From positions 1 through 37,300 of the forward strand of contig WQVT01000001.1 of assembly GCA_009785715.1 (NCBI GenBank): a DNA stretch of 37,300 nucleotides. The letters are read 5' to 3'. The notes under the pieces were generated by a model. The model was not told where the DNA came from. It did no database searches and saw nothing but the letters and a program-made list of their open reading frames with translations. This stretch comes from Acidimicrobiaceae bacterium. Its GTDB lineage: Bacteria > Actinomycetota > Acidimicrobiia > Acidimicrobiales > Palsa-688. Below are positions 30,711-37,300 of this stretch, piece after piece. The translations under genes and the position numbers were made by a program. The number at the start of each line of letters is the position of its first letter. Within the stretch, counting starts at the first letter, position 1.

Positions 30711-31411
30711 CCGAGCTACCCGATCTCAGTGGGCTGGTGAGCAAGGAGCAGTTGGACGCCGTCTACACCGAGCGCAACCGGGTGGTGCAGGCGCTGACGA
30801 AGGTGTTCCCGGCACATCTCCAGGCGCACGAGGGCGACTGGGATGACGACTGGCGCACGGTGGTCTGCGTCCATCTGCCGACGGGTCAGGTGACGTGGCA
30901 CGTGAACACGGCGGACGCCGGTCGCTTCTTCCGCCATCTCGGCTACTCGCCGAGTCACTGGGATGGTCACGACACCGAGGAGAAGTACCGGCGGCTGGAG
31001 AATCTGGAGCCCAGACAAGCTGAAGGGGCGGCCGATGAACGGCAAGCCCCTTCCGCCGACCCGGGAAGCCCGAGCCCACTTGGCGAGCAGTCTAAGAAGT
31101 GGCGTGAGGAGCCGCAGGCAGCGCCGTCTGCGCGCTCACACGATCTCTGGGACATGGCGGTCAACACGTGGCGCGACGGCTGGGAGAACGGCTACCAGTA
31201 CGCTCTGCGGCCATCCGAGGTCGATCTGGAGGCGTTGTCGTCGCGGTTGCACGACGTGTACCAGAAGGAGGCTCACCGTCGTGGTGACGTGCGGCACGAC
31301 GACGACTACGCGGCGCTCTCGGACGACACCAAGGAGTGGGATCGGGTGCTGGCGCGGTGGGTGCTGGAGAACTTCGCTCCGCGCTTTCGTCGGGACATCC
31401 CGCCTGCCTGA
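30707..31411 (+). CDS. Hypothetical phage protein, two-part
   Basis: 234 residues from GTG 30707. Residues ~45-105 (WDDDWRTVVCVHLPTGQVTW, HVNTADAGRFFRHL, HWDGHDTEEKYRRLENL) have a pattern I associate with uncharacterised phage proteins. A polar linker (about 106-145) joins a second helical part (HDLWDMAVNTWRDGWENGY, LSSRLHDVYQKEAHRRG, WDRVLARWVLENF). No active site is visible. It closes the operon that starts at 27014; a structured non-coding stretch follows. Confidence 0.65.
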   Translation: MTELPDLSGLVSKEQLDAVYTERNRVVQALTKVFPAHLQAHEGDWDDDWRTVVCVHLPTGQVTWHVNTADAGRFFRHLGYSPSHWDGHDTEEKYRRLENLEPRQAEGAADERQAPSADPGSPSPLGEQSKKWREEPQAAPSARSHDLWDMAVNTWRDGWENGYQYALRPSEVDLEALSSRLHDVYQKEAHRRGDVRHDDDYAALSDDTKEWDRVLARWVLENFAPRFRRDIPPA

Positions 31412-31423
31412 GTACGATCGGTT

Positions 31424-31489
31424 GGGACGGTCCGGGCTGCCAAGCCACAGGTGATCACGGGCGTCGATGCAATCGCGGCGGGCCGTCCC
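31424..31489. other. Structured non-coding element before membrane genes and TerL
   Basis: GGGACGGTCC (31424-31433) can pair with GGCCGTCCC ending at 31489, enclosing smaller hairpins (GGCT-loop-AGCC; GTGATCAC palindrome). The right arm also forms an alternative CCCG-CTTT-CGGG hairpin followed by GTTTG. Mutually exclusive pairings of this kind can act as an attenuator. It is not a tRNA by loop sequences. Confidence 0.4.
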
Positions 31490-31505
31490 GCTTTCGGGGG
31501 GTTTG

Positions 31506-31634
31506 ATGGAGGAATTGATCCAGACGCTGGCGATCGCGATCGTGGTGGGTTGGCTGGTGTTCTTGGTGGTGATGGTGATCCTGGTGTTCGGGCCGTGGGT
31601 TGGTCTTCTACCGTTGGGGTGGATTGCGGGATGA
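31506..31634 (+). CDS. 42-residue single-span membrane protein
   Basis: ATG 31506 begins MEELIQTLAIAIVVGWLVFL, continuing with VVMVILVFGPWVGLL. One long hydrophobic helix preceded by acidic residues. It is preceded by a hairpin and overlaps the next membrane-protein frame. Position before terminase and the pairing with a second membrane protein make a holin or antiholin possible, but no lysin is visible in this window. Found by reading the gap directly. Confidence 0.5.
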   Translation: MEELIQTLAIAIVVGWLVFLVVMVILVFGPWVGLLPLGWIAG

Positions 31635-31830
31635 CTTCGACTGGGCGGCCTTGTCGCCGATCGGGTGGTGCATCTTCCTGATCGGGGTGATGGCGGTCGT
31701 GGTAGTCCTGGTGCATGACTCTGATCCCGAGCGGCGGTGGGCGGTGGAGGGGTTGCTGTGGCTGTCGGTTCGGTTGAGCGAGGCGGCGTCGGCCACGCAA
31801 GCAGCCGCCCGAGCTATTGGCAGCAGGTAG
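31600..31830 (+). CDS. Small membrane protein
   Basis: 76 residues if TTG 31600 is used; TTG 31624 would give 68. DDFDWAALSPIGWCIFLIGV then MAVVVVLVHDSDPERRW contains one clear membrane helix, followed by a cytoplasmic-type amphipathic tail (LLWLSVRLSEAASATQAAAR). It overlaps the membrane peptide upstream and the TerL start downstream by tens of bases. The start is weak, so the boundary is uncertain. Confidence 0.5.
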   Translation: MVFYRWGGLRDDFDWAALSPIGWCIFLIGVMAVVVVLVHDSDPERRWAVEGLLWLSVRLSEAASATQAAARAIGSR

Positions 31831-33800
31831 CTGCGGGCTGCGCCGGAGACTTCCTGCAGTACCTCGTGTTCGTGATGGGTGTGATGCCTGCCGAGCACCA
31901 CCTCGTGATCTGCGAGCGGCTGCTGTACGGCACGCCGATGGAGTTGATCCTTGGTCCGCCGGACTCGGGGAAGTGCGTGGCCGGGAGTGACACCATCCCG
32001 CTAGCGGATGGGCGTCGGAAGCTGGCGGCTGAATTGGTGGGCACCGACTTCTCGCTGCTGACCGTGACAGAGGCGGGTATCGAGCCGGTTCGGGCGCACG
32101 CGGAGTGGAACCGCCTGGAGCCGGTCTACGAGGTGATGACCGACTCCGGTCGCCGCATCCGGCGTAACGCCCAGCACCCGCTCTGGTGCGCGGACACGCA
32201 GCGCGACGGATTGCGGGTGCGGCGCACATGGCAGGCGGTTGGGAAGCACGGGTCGGGCCGGATGCTCCTGAAGCGGGAGGGCTGGTGGGCAGTGGCGGAC
32301 ATCCGTCCGGGTGATCTGGTCGCAGTCGCAGCGGAGCTTCCGTATCGCCCCTGGTGCAGCACACTCACCGATGCCGAGGTGGCGTTTCTCGCCTACATGA
32401 TCGCGGAAGGGACGGTCGGCTCGGGGACACTGCGCCTCACGCAGAAGCCGGGCGCGGTGCTTGACGATATGAGGGAGGTCGCGCGATCGGTGGGCTGCGA
32501 TCTGCGGCCGGTCTCCGCGATTGACTACACGGTGGCCGGAATCGGAAACCGACAGGGCCAGGCGAAGCGGCGGAATCCGGGCAAGGAACTGCTGCGGGCT
32601 CACGGCGTACTGGGCAGGCACTCGCGAGAGAAGCGGGTGCCGGACGCCGTCTGGGGGCTGCCGGACCGGCAGGTGGCGCTGTTCTTGAACCGGCTCTACG
32701 CCTGCGACGGATCGGCGCTCGTCAACTGGAAGGTGCGTTGCCCGGTGGGGCTGGTGACTTTCACCTCGGCCTCACGCGGGCTGGTCGAGGATGTTCAGGA
32801 GTTACTGCTCCGGTTCGGCGTGTCAAGTCGCATCCGGCATCGGGAGGCGCAGAACGCGTGGACGGTGGACATCCAGCGGGCGGCCGATCTGCTGGCGTTC
32901 GCGACCAAGATCGGGGCGCTCGGCAAAGAGGCGCGGATCGACGAGGTCCGGCGGTTCGCCTCGACGCGCCGCAATCTCCAGCGGTGGCGACGGGCCGGGT
33001 TGCCGGACGGTCTTCAGTGGGAGCGTGTGCGGTCGGTCACGTACACGGGCGATGAGCGGACGGTGGCGATCGAGGTGCCAGGTCACCAGACGTTCCTGAG
33101 CACGTTCTGGGAGCACAACACCACGATCATGGTGGGCTACATCACCTGGACTTTGGGGCGGAATCCGAACTACCGCTGGCTGGTCGCGAGTGAGGGTGCA
33201 GTGGGGATCGCGACGGTGACGGTGACGCAGGTGGCGGAGACGATCGCGGCGAACGAGCGTTACCAGATGGTGTTCGGGGCGTTGCGTGATCCCCGAGGTC
33301 GGGGTGAGTGGTCGTCGCAGTCGATCAGGTTGCGCACGTATCTCTCGACGCGGGAGGCGGCGCGGCTGCATCAGCCGCCGAGTCCACCGGCACCGCCGTG
33401 GCTGCAGTTGCCGGAGAGGAGCAAGCCGCCGATGGCGACGATGATCAGTCCGCGCCGGGGTCGGGATGCGGCGCTGGCGCATCCCAACGTGAAGGCGGTG
33501 GGGTGGCGGTCGGGGTACACGGGTGTTCGGTGTGAGGGGATCGTGTGTGACGACCTGGTGTCGGACCGATCGTCGCGTTCGGAGGCGATGACGGACGCGA
33601 TCCACTCGACGCTGCACCAGAAGCTGTTGGCGCGGTTGACGGGTCAGCAGCAGCGGGTGGTGGTGTTGGGTCAGCGGTGGGCACCGAGGGACCTGTACGG
33701 GCGGCTTTTGGAGTCGTCGACGGTGTCGTTCAACAGCAACCCCAACAACGAGGGGTTGGAGGTCTTGGAGGGGGTGGAGGAGGAGCCAGGGCTGGATTGA
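31758..33800 (+). CDS. terL: Terminase large subunit (ATPase part) with in-frame intein
   Basis: 680 residues from GTG 31758 (GGAGG 7 bases upstream): 72-residue N-extein, 382-residue intein, 226-residue C-extein. DFLQYLVFVMG and HHLVICERLLYGTPMELIL lead to the P-loop GPPDSGK, where the intein starts at Cys (31974) and ends at Asn (33119); TT follows. Splicing restores GPPDSGKTT, the Walker A motif. Walker B is CEGIVCDDLVSD and the coupling motif is VVVLGQRWAPRDLYGRLL. The spliced protein is only 298 residues: the usual C-terminal nuclease domain is not seen and the frame ends EEEPGLD. A proline-rich segment (PPSPPAPPWLQLPERSKPP) before Walker B is unusual. Either a split terminase or a broken gene. 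Confidence 0.82.
   Translation: MAVGSVERGGVGHASSRPSYWQQVAAGCAGDFLQYLVFVMGVMPAEHHLVICERLLYGTPMELILGPPDSGKCVAGSDTIPLADGRRKLAAELVGTDFSLLTVTEAGIEPVRAHAEWNRLEPVYEVMTDSGRRIRRNAQHPLWCADTQRDGLRVRRTWQAVGKHGSGRMLLKREGWWAVADIRPGDLVAVAAELPYRPWCSTLTDAEVAFLAYMIAEGTVGSGTLRLTQKPGAVLDDMREVARSVGCDLRPVSAIDYTVAGIGNRQGQAKRRNPGKELLRAHGVLGRHSREKRVPDAVWGLPDRQVALFLNRLYACDGSALVNWKVRCPVGLVTFTSASRGLVEDVQELLLRFGVSSRIRHREAQNAWTVDIQRAADLLAFATKIGALGKEARIDEVRRFASTRRNLQRWRRAGLPDGLQWERVRSVTYTGDERTVAIEVPGHQTFLSTFWEHNTTIMVGYITWTLGRNPNYRWLVASEGAVGIATVTVTQVAETIAANERYQMVFGALRDPRGRGEWSSQSIRLRTYLSTREAARLHQPPSPPAPPWLQLPERSKPPMATMISPRRGRDAALAHPNVKAVGWRSGYTGVRCEGIVCDDLVSDRSSRSEAMTDAIHSTLHQKLLARLTGQQQRVVVLGQRWAPRDLYGRLLESSTVSFNSNPNNEGLEVLEGVEEEPGLD
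31974..33119 (+). mobile_element. Full-length intein with LAGLIDADG homing endonuclease
   Basis: 382 residues. Block A begins CVAGSDTIPL. Block B is RRIRRNAQHPLW with His68. Two LAGLIDADG motifs, FLAYMIAEG (about 138-147) and FLNRLYACDGSA (about 237-248), mark the endonuclease. Near the end are block F, RTVAIEVPGHQTFLS, and block G, FWEHN. The terminal His-Asn and +1 Thr are the residues expected for splicing. The insertion falls between Lys and Thr of the terminase P-loop, a highly conserved site. All key splicing residues are present, so it is probably active. Confidence 0.88.
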
Positions 33801-34906
33801 GGCGGCTCGGCCTGTCGGGAGTGGCCGGGTTGGACGGGGTCGTCGTCCGGGCTGGGTAGGGAAGGCATGTCGGGGACGAGTTGGGCCGGGGTGGGTTGTC
33901 GGTGACAGGTGTGGTGCGGACTGTCGCCGGGGGGCGGGGCGGATCGGTATGTCTCGGCAGGATTCGGCATGTCGGGTCGGAACGGTTCGGCCCGCTCGGC
34001 TTGTCTGGGATGGTCGGCATTGAATCGGATCGGCATGTCGGACAGGGCTGATCAGGTGCGGGTTGTCGGTGTGACAAGGACGGGTTGGGTCGGGCAAGGT
34101 TTGTCGGGTGGAGGGCAAGGCTCGGGATGGCATGTCAGCGAGGCATGGTCAGGCGTGTCGGCCAGGCATGGCTGTGGTTGGGCTCGTCGGGCGCGGCATG
34201 GGACGGGACGGTCGCGGCCAGGCATGTCGGTGTGGCTGGGAGCGGTTTGTCGTCGGAATAGGCGTGGCGTGGGATGTCGTGGACGGATAGGCATGGGATG
34301 GCCTGGGATGTCGGGGCGGTGAGGTGAGTCGGGGAGTGGCGTGTCCTGGCCTGTCGGGTGGGCATGTCGGGGGGCGAGGCGTTGGCGTGGGATGGACAGT
34401 CGGAGTGGCCCGGCAGGTACTGGATAGGTCTTTCGGATCGGCGAGGCATGGGGCGGGAGCAGACCTGGCGCGGCCTGTCGGTCGGGAAGGGGGGGTCGGA
34501 TTGTCGGTGCGGAACGAACGGGGATGGGCAGGACAGTCTTCGGGACTGGTAGGGCTCGGCTTGTCGGTGGGGAGTGAGGCGTGGTGGGGGTCGGATTGTC
34601 GTTCGTCGGGGGGTGGGAAGGTGTGGACCGGAGTGTCGGCACGGGTTGGAGTGGAGCGGCATGTCGGACTGGGCGGGGCAAGGGTTGTCGGGGTGGTCCG
34701 GACGGTGGAGGGGTGGCGTGGAGTGTCGGGCGGGAATAGGGACGGGTCGGGTAGTCGGCGTGGAGTGGGCCGCAGAGGGGTGGCCTGTCGGATCGGTGCC
34801 GGAACGGGCGGGGTCGGCCTGTCGGAACGGATTGGGGGGGCATGTCGGCACGGTTCGGCGTGATCCGGACTGGGATGTCGGGTGGTGCGGATAGGTGAGG
34901 GGTGTC
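33801..34906 (+). repeat. TGTCGG motif array, no convincing gene
   Basis: About 1.1 kb with 23 exact TGTCGG hexamers by my count (33813 to 34876), all on the plus strand, plus near matches (TGTCG, TGTCTCGG, TGTCAG). The broader consensus is GGNNTGTCGG: GGCATGTCGG seven times, GGCCTGTCGG five times, others GGTT or GGAT. Gaps range from 13 to 111 bases and are not multiples of three, which argues against coding repeats. Including near matches the average gap is about 30 bases. The plus strand is very G-rich and C-poor. Open frames on both strands are low-complexity and overlap one another without motifs. It starts right after the TerL stop. Confidence 0.75.
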
Positions 34907-35554
34907 CTAGGCGATCTGCTCGAAGTCGATCAAGTCGAAGGTGCCGGAGCCTTGTGAGCGGTCAGCGCCGAGGCCGCCGTCCTGGAGGTATTCGAGGATG
35001 GTGCGGAGGTGGGTTTCTTTGACGATGCCGTCTCTCAGGATGCGGATGTTGAACTGGAGGGGGACGTCGGTGGCGTATTCGACGGCTTTGAGGGAGGTGC
35101 GAGGACCCTGCATGGTCATGACCTGGATGGGTCGTTCTGTGAGGTGGAGGATGTCGCCGGGCTGGTGGGTCTCACCGCAGCCGCAGATGATGGGGCAGCC
35201 GCCGATTCTGGGGTCGACGAAGACGCGTTCTGCGAGTTTGGAGCGGAAGTTCTTGACATCGAGGACGCCGGAGCGGGAGGCGGTGGAGCCGAGGATGTTC
35301 GCGGCCTCTTTGATGGCGGCTTTCATGGCGCGGGACTCGTATTCGGGGGAGCCGTCGGGGGCGCGCCAGAAGATGGTGGTGTGGGTGTCTTCGGGGTTGA
35401 ACTCCTGTCGGATGGCGAGTTGTTGAGCGGCCTGGTCGGCGGCATCGGCGGGGGCTTTGTTGGAGGCGAGCCAGGCGTCTATCAAGCGTGGGTTGCCGGG
35501 GAAGCCGCCGGTCAAGCGGTGGGCGTGGGCGCGGAAGAGGAAGGTGTCGAACAT
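34907..35554 (-). CDS. Hypothetical protein with RAMP-like glycine-rich C-terminus
   Basis: 215 residues; a promoter -10 box (TAGCCT) lies 6 bases before ATG 35554. MFDTFLFRAHAHRLTGGFPG, then TTIFWRAPDGSPEYESRAMK, IKEAANILGSTASRSGVL, ERVFVDPRIGGCP, an ICGCGETH cysteine pair, MTMQGPRTSLKAVEY and, at the C-terminus, DGGLGADRSQGSGTFDLIDF. The last segment recalls the glycine-rich loop of RAMP/Cas5-Cas7-type folds, but no CRISPR genes or repeats are present. I do not recognise the family. It is transcribed away from the right end toward the TGTCGG array. Confidence 0.65.
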   Translation of the reverse strand: MFDTFLFRAHAHRLTGGFPGNPRLIDAWLASNKAPADAADQAAQQLAIRQEFNPEDTHTTIFWRAPDGSPEYESRAMKAAIKEAANILGSTASRSGVLDVKNFRSKLAERVFVDPRIGGCPIICGCGETHQPGDILHLTERPIQVMTMQGPRTSLKAVEYATDVPLQFNIRILRDGIVKETHLRTILEYLQDGGLGADRSQGSGTFDLIDFEQIA

Positions 35555-35560
35555 GGTGGG

Positions 35561-35587
35561 AGGCTACCCTAGCAGGGTGTGAGTCAA
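35561..35587 (-). promoter_or_regulatory. Leftward promoter
   Basis: Minus strand TTGACT (35587-35582), 15-base spacer ending TAGGG, TAGCCT (35566-35561), then 6 bases to ATG 35554. It follows the same GTTTgA...GGG-TANNNT plan as the other promoters. Confidence 0.5.
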
Positions 35588-35596
35588 ACCTGCGGG

Positions 35597-36412
35597 CTAT
35601 CGGGAGGGTCCGTGGAAGGAGCGACCTTTGGGGAGTGGGCGGATGGGGAGGCGTTGTGGCTCGCGGCGGCCTTTGTTGTAGGCGGCGAGGAACTGTTCTG
35701 CCATGGCCTGGTCGATCCGCTGGTGCTGGAGGAGTGAGAGTTCCTTGGCGGCGGCCATGACGCGGGAGGGTTTCAGGAAGCGGAATTTTTGAGCGACGCC
35801 GTTCTGGGCGGCTTCGGGGTAGGCCCCGAGGAATGCGACAAGGCCATCCAGGAACCAGGTGTGACAGCAATCCTGGTCATCTTCCCAGACGTCGTGGATG
35901 AGGGAGAAGGCGGTTTCGAGGGTGCCGAGTTCGACGCCGCGCACGAGGGGAGCGGTGGCAGCGATGGCCTTGGTGCGGTGTTTGCGACCGGCGCGGTCCA
36001 AGCGGTAGCCGAACTGGGTGAGGATGCGGTGGGCTTCGACGGCGACGGGGTCACCGGCGGTGATGCGGGCCTGGAATTCGGCGAGGGCGACGAACTGCTT
36101 GCGGTTCTGGTTCAGGTCCAGGCATAGCTGGGCGGCCTTGGCTTGGGAATCGACATCCCAGTGGACGCGAGCCCAGAGGGCGGTGATGTGGAAATGGCGG
36201 GCGTTGATGAGTCGAGTGCCGCCGTCGGCTGCGCAGAAGATGCCGTTCTGGGCTTTGGTGGGGCGGGAGTCGAGGTCGGGGTAGGAGTCGATGTCGTGGG
36301 CGAGGTCTGGCCGCCAGGCGTCCCAGAGGGCGTGGTTCTTGCGGGTATTGACGAGCGGGTCGATCTTCAGATTGGCGACGGGCAGGAGTTCGCGGGAGAT
36401 GCGGTCGTCCAT
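35597..36412 (-). CDS. ParB-like / DUF6551 family protein
   Basis: 271 residues from ATG 36412. The N-terminal half is ParB-like: NGIFCAADGGTRLINARHFH (the DGxxRL/A box), LWARVHWDVDSQAKAAQLCL, DLNQNRKQFVALAEFQARIT, then AGDPVAVEAHRILTQFG. The C-terminal half (LGTLETAFSLIHDVW, FLDGLVAFLGAYPEAAQNG, LKPSRVMAAAKELSLLQH) matches the DUF6551 layout. It is the third ParB-type domain in the window. It could bind DNA, possibly the repeat array about 700 bases downstream; that link is speculation from proximity. Confidence 0.7.
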   Translation of the reverse strand: MDDRISRELLPVANLKIDPLVNTRKNHALWDAWRPDLAHDIDSYPDLDSRPTKAQNGIFCAADGGTRLINARHFHITALWARVHWDVDSQAKAAQLCLDLNQNRKQFVALAEFQARITAGDPVAVEAHRILTQFGYRLDRAGRKHRTKAIAATAPLVRGVELGTLETAFSLIHDVWEDDQDCCHTWFLDGLVAFLGAYPEAAQNGVAQKFRFLKPSRVMAAAKELSLLQHQRIDQAMAEQFLAAYNKGRREPQRLPIRPLPKGRSFHGPSR

Positions 36413-36418
36413 TGGGTC

Positions 36419-36823
36419 CTAGTTCCAGTGCTGGAGGGGGAGTTGGCGCACGGCGGCGCGGAGGAGCGAGATGCTTTCGGGGTCGAGGCTGTCGAGGAGG
36501 CGCTGGCGGTTGCGTTTGAGGAGGCGCTGGCAGGCGCGGAGTTCTCTGGTGCGAGCGGGGTTCGGGGGGTAGTGCTGATCGGCTTCCAGGAAGACATCCA
36601 CGAGGTGGCGCGAGTAGTGGGCATTACGGACATCCCACTCGGCGAGTGGGTTCAGGGGGATGGCGAAGTCTTCCACCGGGTGGTCGAGCAGCGGCTCGGG
36701 GTGGAGATAGGGGTGGCGACGGCTGGCGGGGACGCCGTCACACCGCGCACAGCAGTCGCTCGTTGGCCGCCAGTGGGTTGCGCCGCATTCAGAGCAGCGT
36801 TTGGCGGCGGATTTTCGGGCCAT
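36419..36823 (-). CDS. Zinc-finger hypothetical protein
   Basis: 134 residues from ATG 36823; the longer frame upstream is low-complexity. RCSECGATHWRPTSDCCARC contains CxxC and CCxxC, a zinc-finger or zinc-ribbon. The rest is helical and basic (ACQRLLKRNRQRLLDSLDPE, ISLLRAAVRQLPLQHWN). It is the first gene of the leftward trio and its stop lies 6 bases before the DUF6551-like start. Two TTCGAA palindromes lie 19-41 bases upstream. It could be a DNA-binding regulator. No family recognised. Confidence 0.65.
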   Translation of the reverse strand: MARKSAAKRCSECGATHWRPTSDCCARCDGVPASRRHPYLHPEPLLDHPVEDFAIPLNPLAEWDVRNAHYSRHLVDVFLEADQHYPPNPARTRELRACQRLLKRNRQRLLDSLDPESISLLRAAVRQLPLQHWN

Positions 36824-37300
36824 GCCCCAAATGCTCGCAGGTTCGAAACGCACCAATTTCGAAAGAAAGTGGCTCAAACGCCGCGCGCGCGCGCGTATTC
36901 GGTGGGCGGTGAAAAGTTGCCGTCCGGGGAGGGTAGCGGTAAGGGGTCGGGGAGTGTTAGGGTCCGGGTAGCAACAAAGAGAGCCGCCACCCGCTCGACC
37001 ATGGGTGGCGACCCTCACGAGTCTTCGTGTTGCTTGCCCAACACGGCGACCGGGCATAAGCGTACAGGAGAGCGGCAACGAAGGGGTAGCGCCCTCTGTC
37101 GCAGAGGTGCGCAGGAGAGCCGTCAGAGGGAGACGTTTTTCGCGTCTGCTGGGACCAGAGCAGGTTCAGGCGAACGCGGTGCGGACGGACGGGTGCGAGC
37201 GACGACGGCTCGGAAAAAATCGGTCGGGGCAACACTGGGCGGGGGGCTAAGGCGTCTCGTGTAGGCTTCGACGCCCAGACAAACCAAACCGGTCCCGGCC
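36824..37300. other. Right-end region without a convincing gene
   Basis: Two TTCGAA palindromes at 36842-36847 and 36858-36863, a (CG)7 tract at 36882-36895, an 8-bp hairpin CGCCACCC/GGGTGGCG (36985-36992 with 37003-37010) followed leftward by CTCTTTG, and a 6-bp hairpin GTGTTG/CAACAC (37027-37044). No good start sites or motifs. It may be a control or packaging region. The first hairpin could stop leftward transcription entering from the right. Confidence 0.45.

Noticed and set aside
31424..31489. tRNA gene
   Set aside because: A 7-bp outer stem exists, but there is no TTCRA loop, no anticodon arm and the length is too short.
33677..33859. Frameshifted continuation of TerL encoding the nuclease
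   Set aside because: The alternative frames give Gly/Val/Gln-rich sequence without acidic nuclease motifs.
32823..34133. 436-residue leftward frame opposite TerL
   Set aside because: Low-complexity His/Arg/Pro translation antisense to intein and terminase motifs.
34052..34843. Long proline/arginine/threonine-rich leftward frame (263 residues), with another long leftward frame at 34135-34851
   Set aside because: It is open because the minus strand here is C-rich and stop codons are rare; overlapping frames look equally 'open', there is no good start and no domain.
34324..34863. Rightward 179-residue frame within the array
   Set aside because: Glycine/valine/arginine-rich translation of the repeat-like sequence, start context poor, motif spacing not in codon phase.
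33801..34906. CRISPR or other repeat-spacer guide array
   Set aside because: The repeat is only 6-10 bases, spacing varies from 13 to 111, the intervening sequences share the same G-rich composition, and no Cas or Tas-like gene is beside it.
36143..37264. 373-residue rightward frame at the right end
   Set aside because: Runs antisense through two leftward genes with recognisable features and lacks motifs of its own.

Overview
The window is a high-GC (roughly two thirds G+C by eye) piece of a tailed double-stranded DNA phage or prophage. The evidence is a tape-measure C-terminus, very large tail proteins, three HNH endonucleases, an ERF recombinase, an intein-containing terminase large subunit, and dozens of tiny genes joined by ATGA/GTGA overlaps. 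The capsid and portal genes, an integrase and a recognisable endolysin are not here. The host cannot be named. High GC, many GTG starts and promoters whose -10 box lies 6-8 bases before the start codon fit hosts that use leaderless transcripts, such as Actinobacteria, Deinococcota or Chloroflexota.

Layout. 1-13806 (+): tail module: tape-measure end, two giant LamG/FN3-type tail proteins, a hub-like protein, a baseplate-like protein and a small membrane protein, with two HNH genes placed exactly at gene junctions. 13854-13888: hairpin between converging operons. 13911-16947 (-): leftward block of small genes, including an Api92-like protein, with its own promoters. 16948-17023: divergent promoter pair. 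17024-25571 (+): early block with a DUF932-like protein, a small helix-turn-helix protein, an ERF annealing recombinase followed by a PD-(D/E)XK nuclease, replication-loader-like proteins, a SLOG protein and many small unknowns. 25572-26181: hairpins, one small leftward gene and a two-way promoter-like element. 26182-33800 (+): third HNH, VRR-NUC nuclease, a ParB-domain protein, a fusion of a ParB-like domain with a DpdA/DUF6610-like domain, small unknowns, two small membrane proteins and TerL. 33801-34906: no convincing gene, but a dense array of the polar motif TGTCGG. 34907-36823 (-): three leftward genes, one of them DUF6551/ParB-like. 36824-37300: hairpins and palindromes, no gene seen.

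How the genes work together. The left part builds the tail. The rightward early block looks like recombination (ERF plus nuclease) and replication (loader-like proteins). The 27-31 kb block may handle DNA tagging or base modification (ParB domains, DpdA-like enzyme). The terminase would package the genome, but its recognisable part ends after the ATPase domain. The most unusual items are the TGTCGG array next to this short terminase, the ParB-DpdA-like fusion, the LamG domains split by nested insertions (one across two genes), the HNH gene bounded by copies of a gene end, and a family of leaderless promoters with a 15-16 bp spacer.
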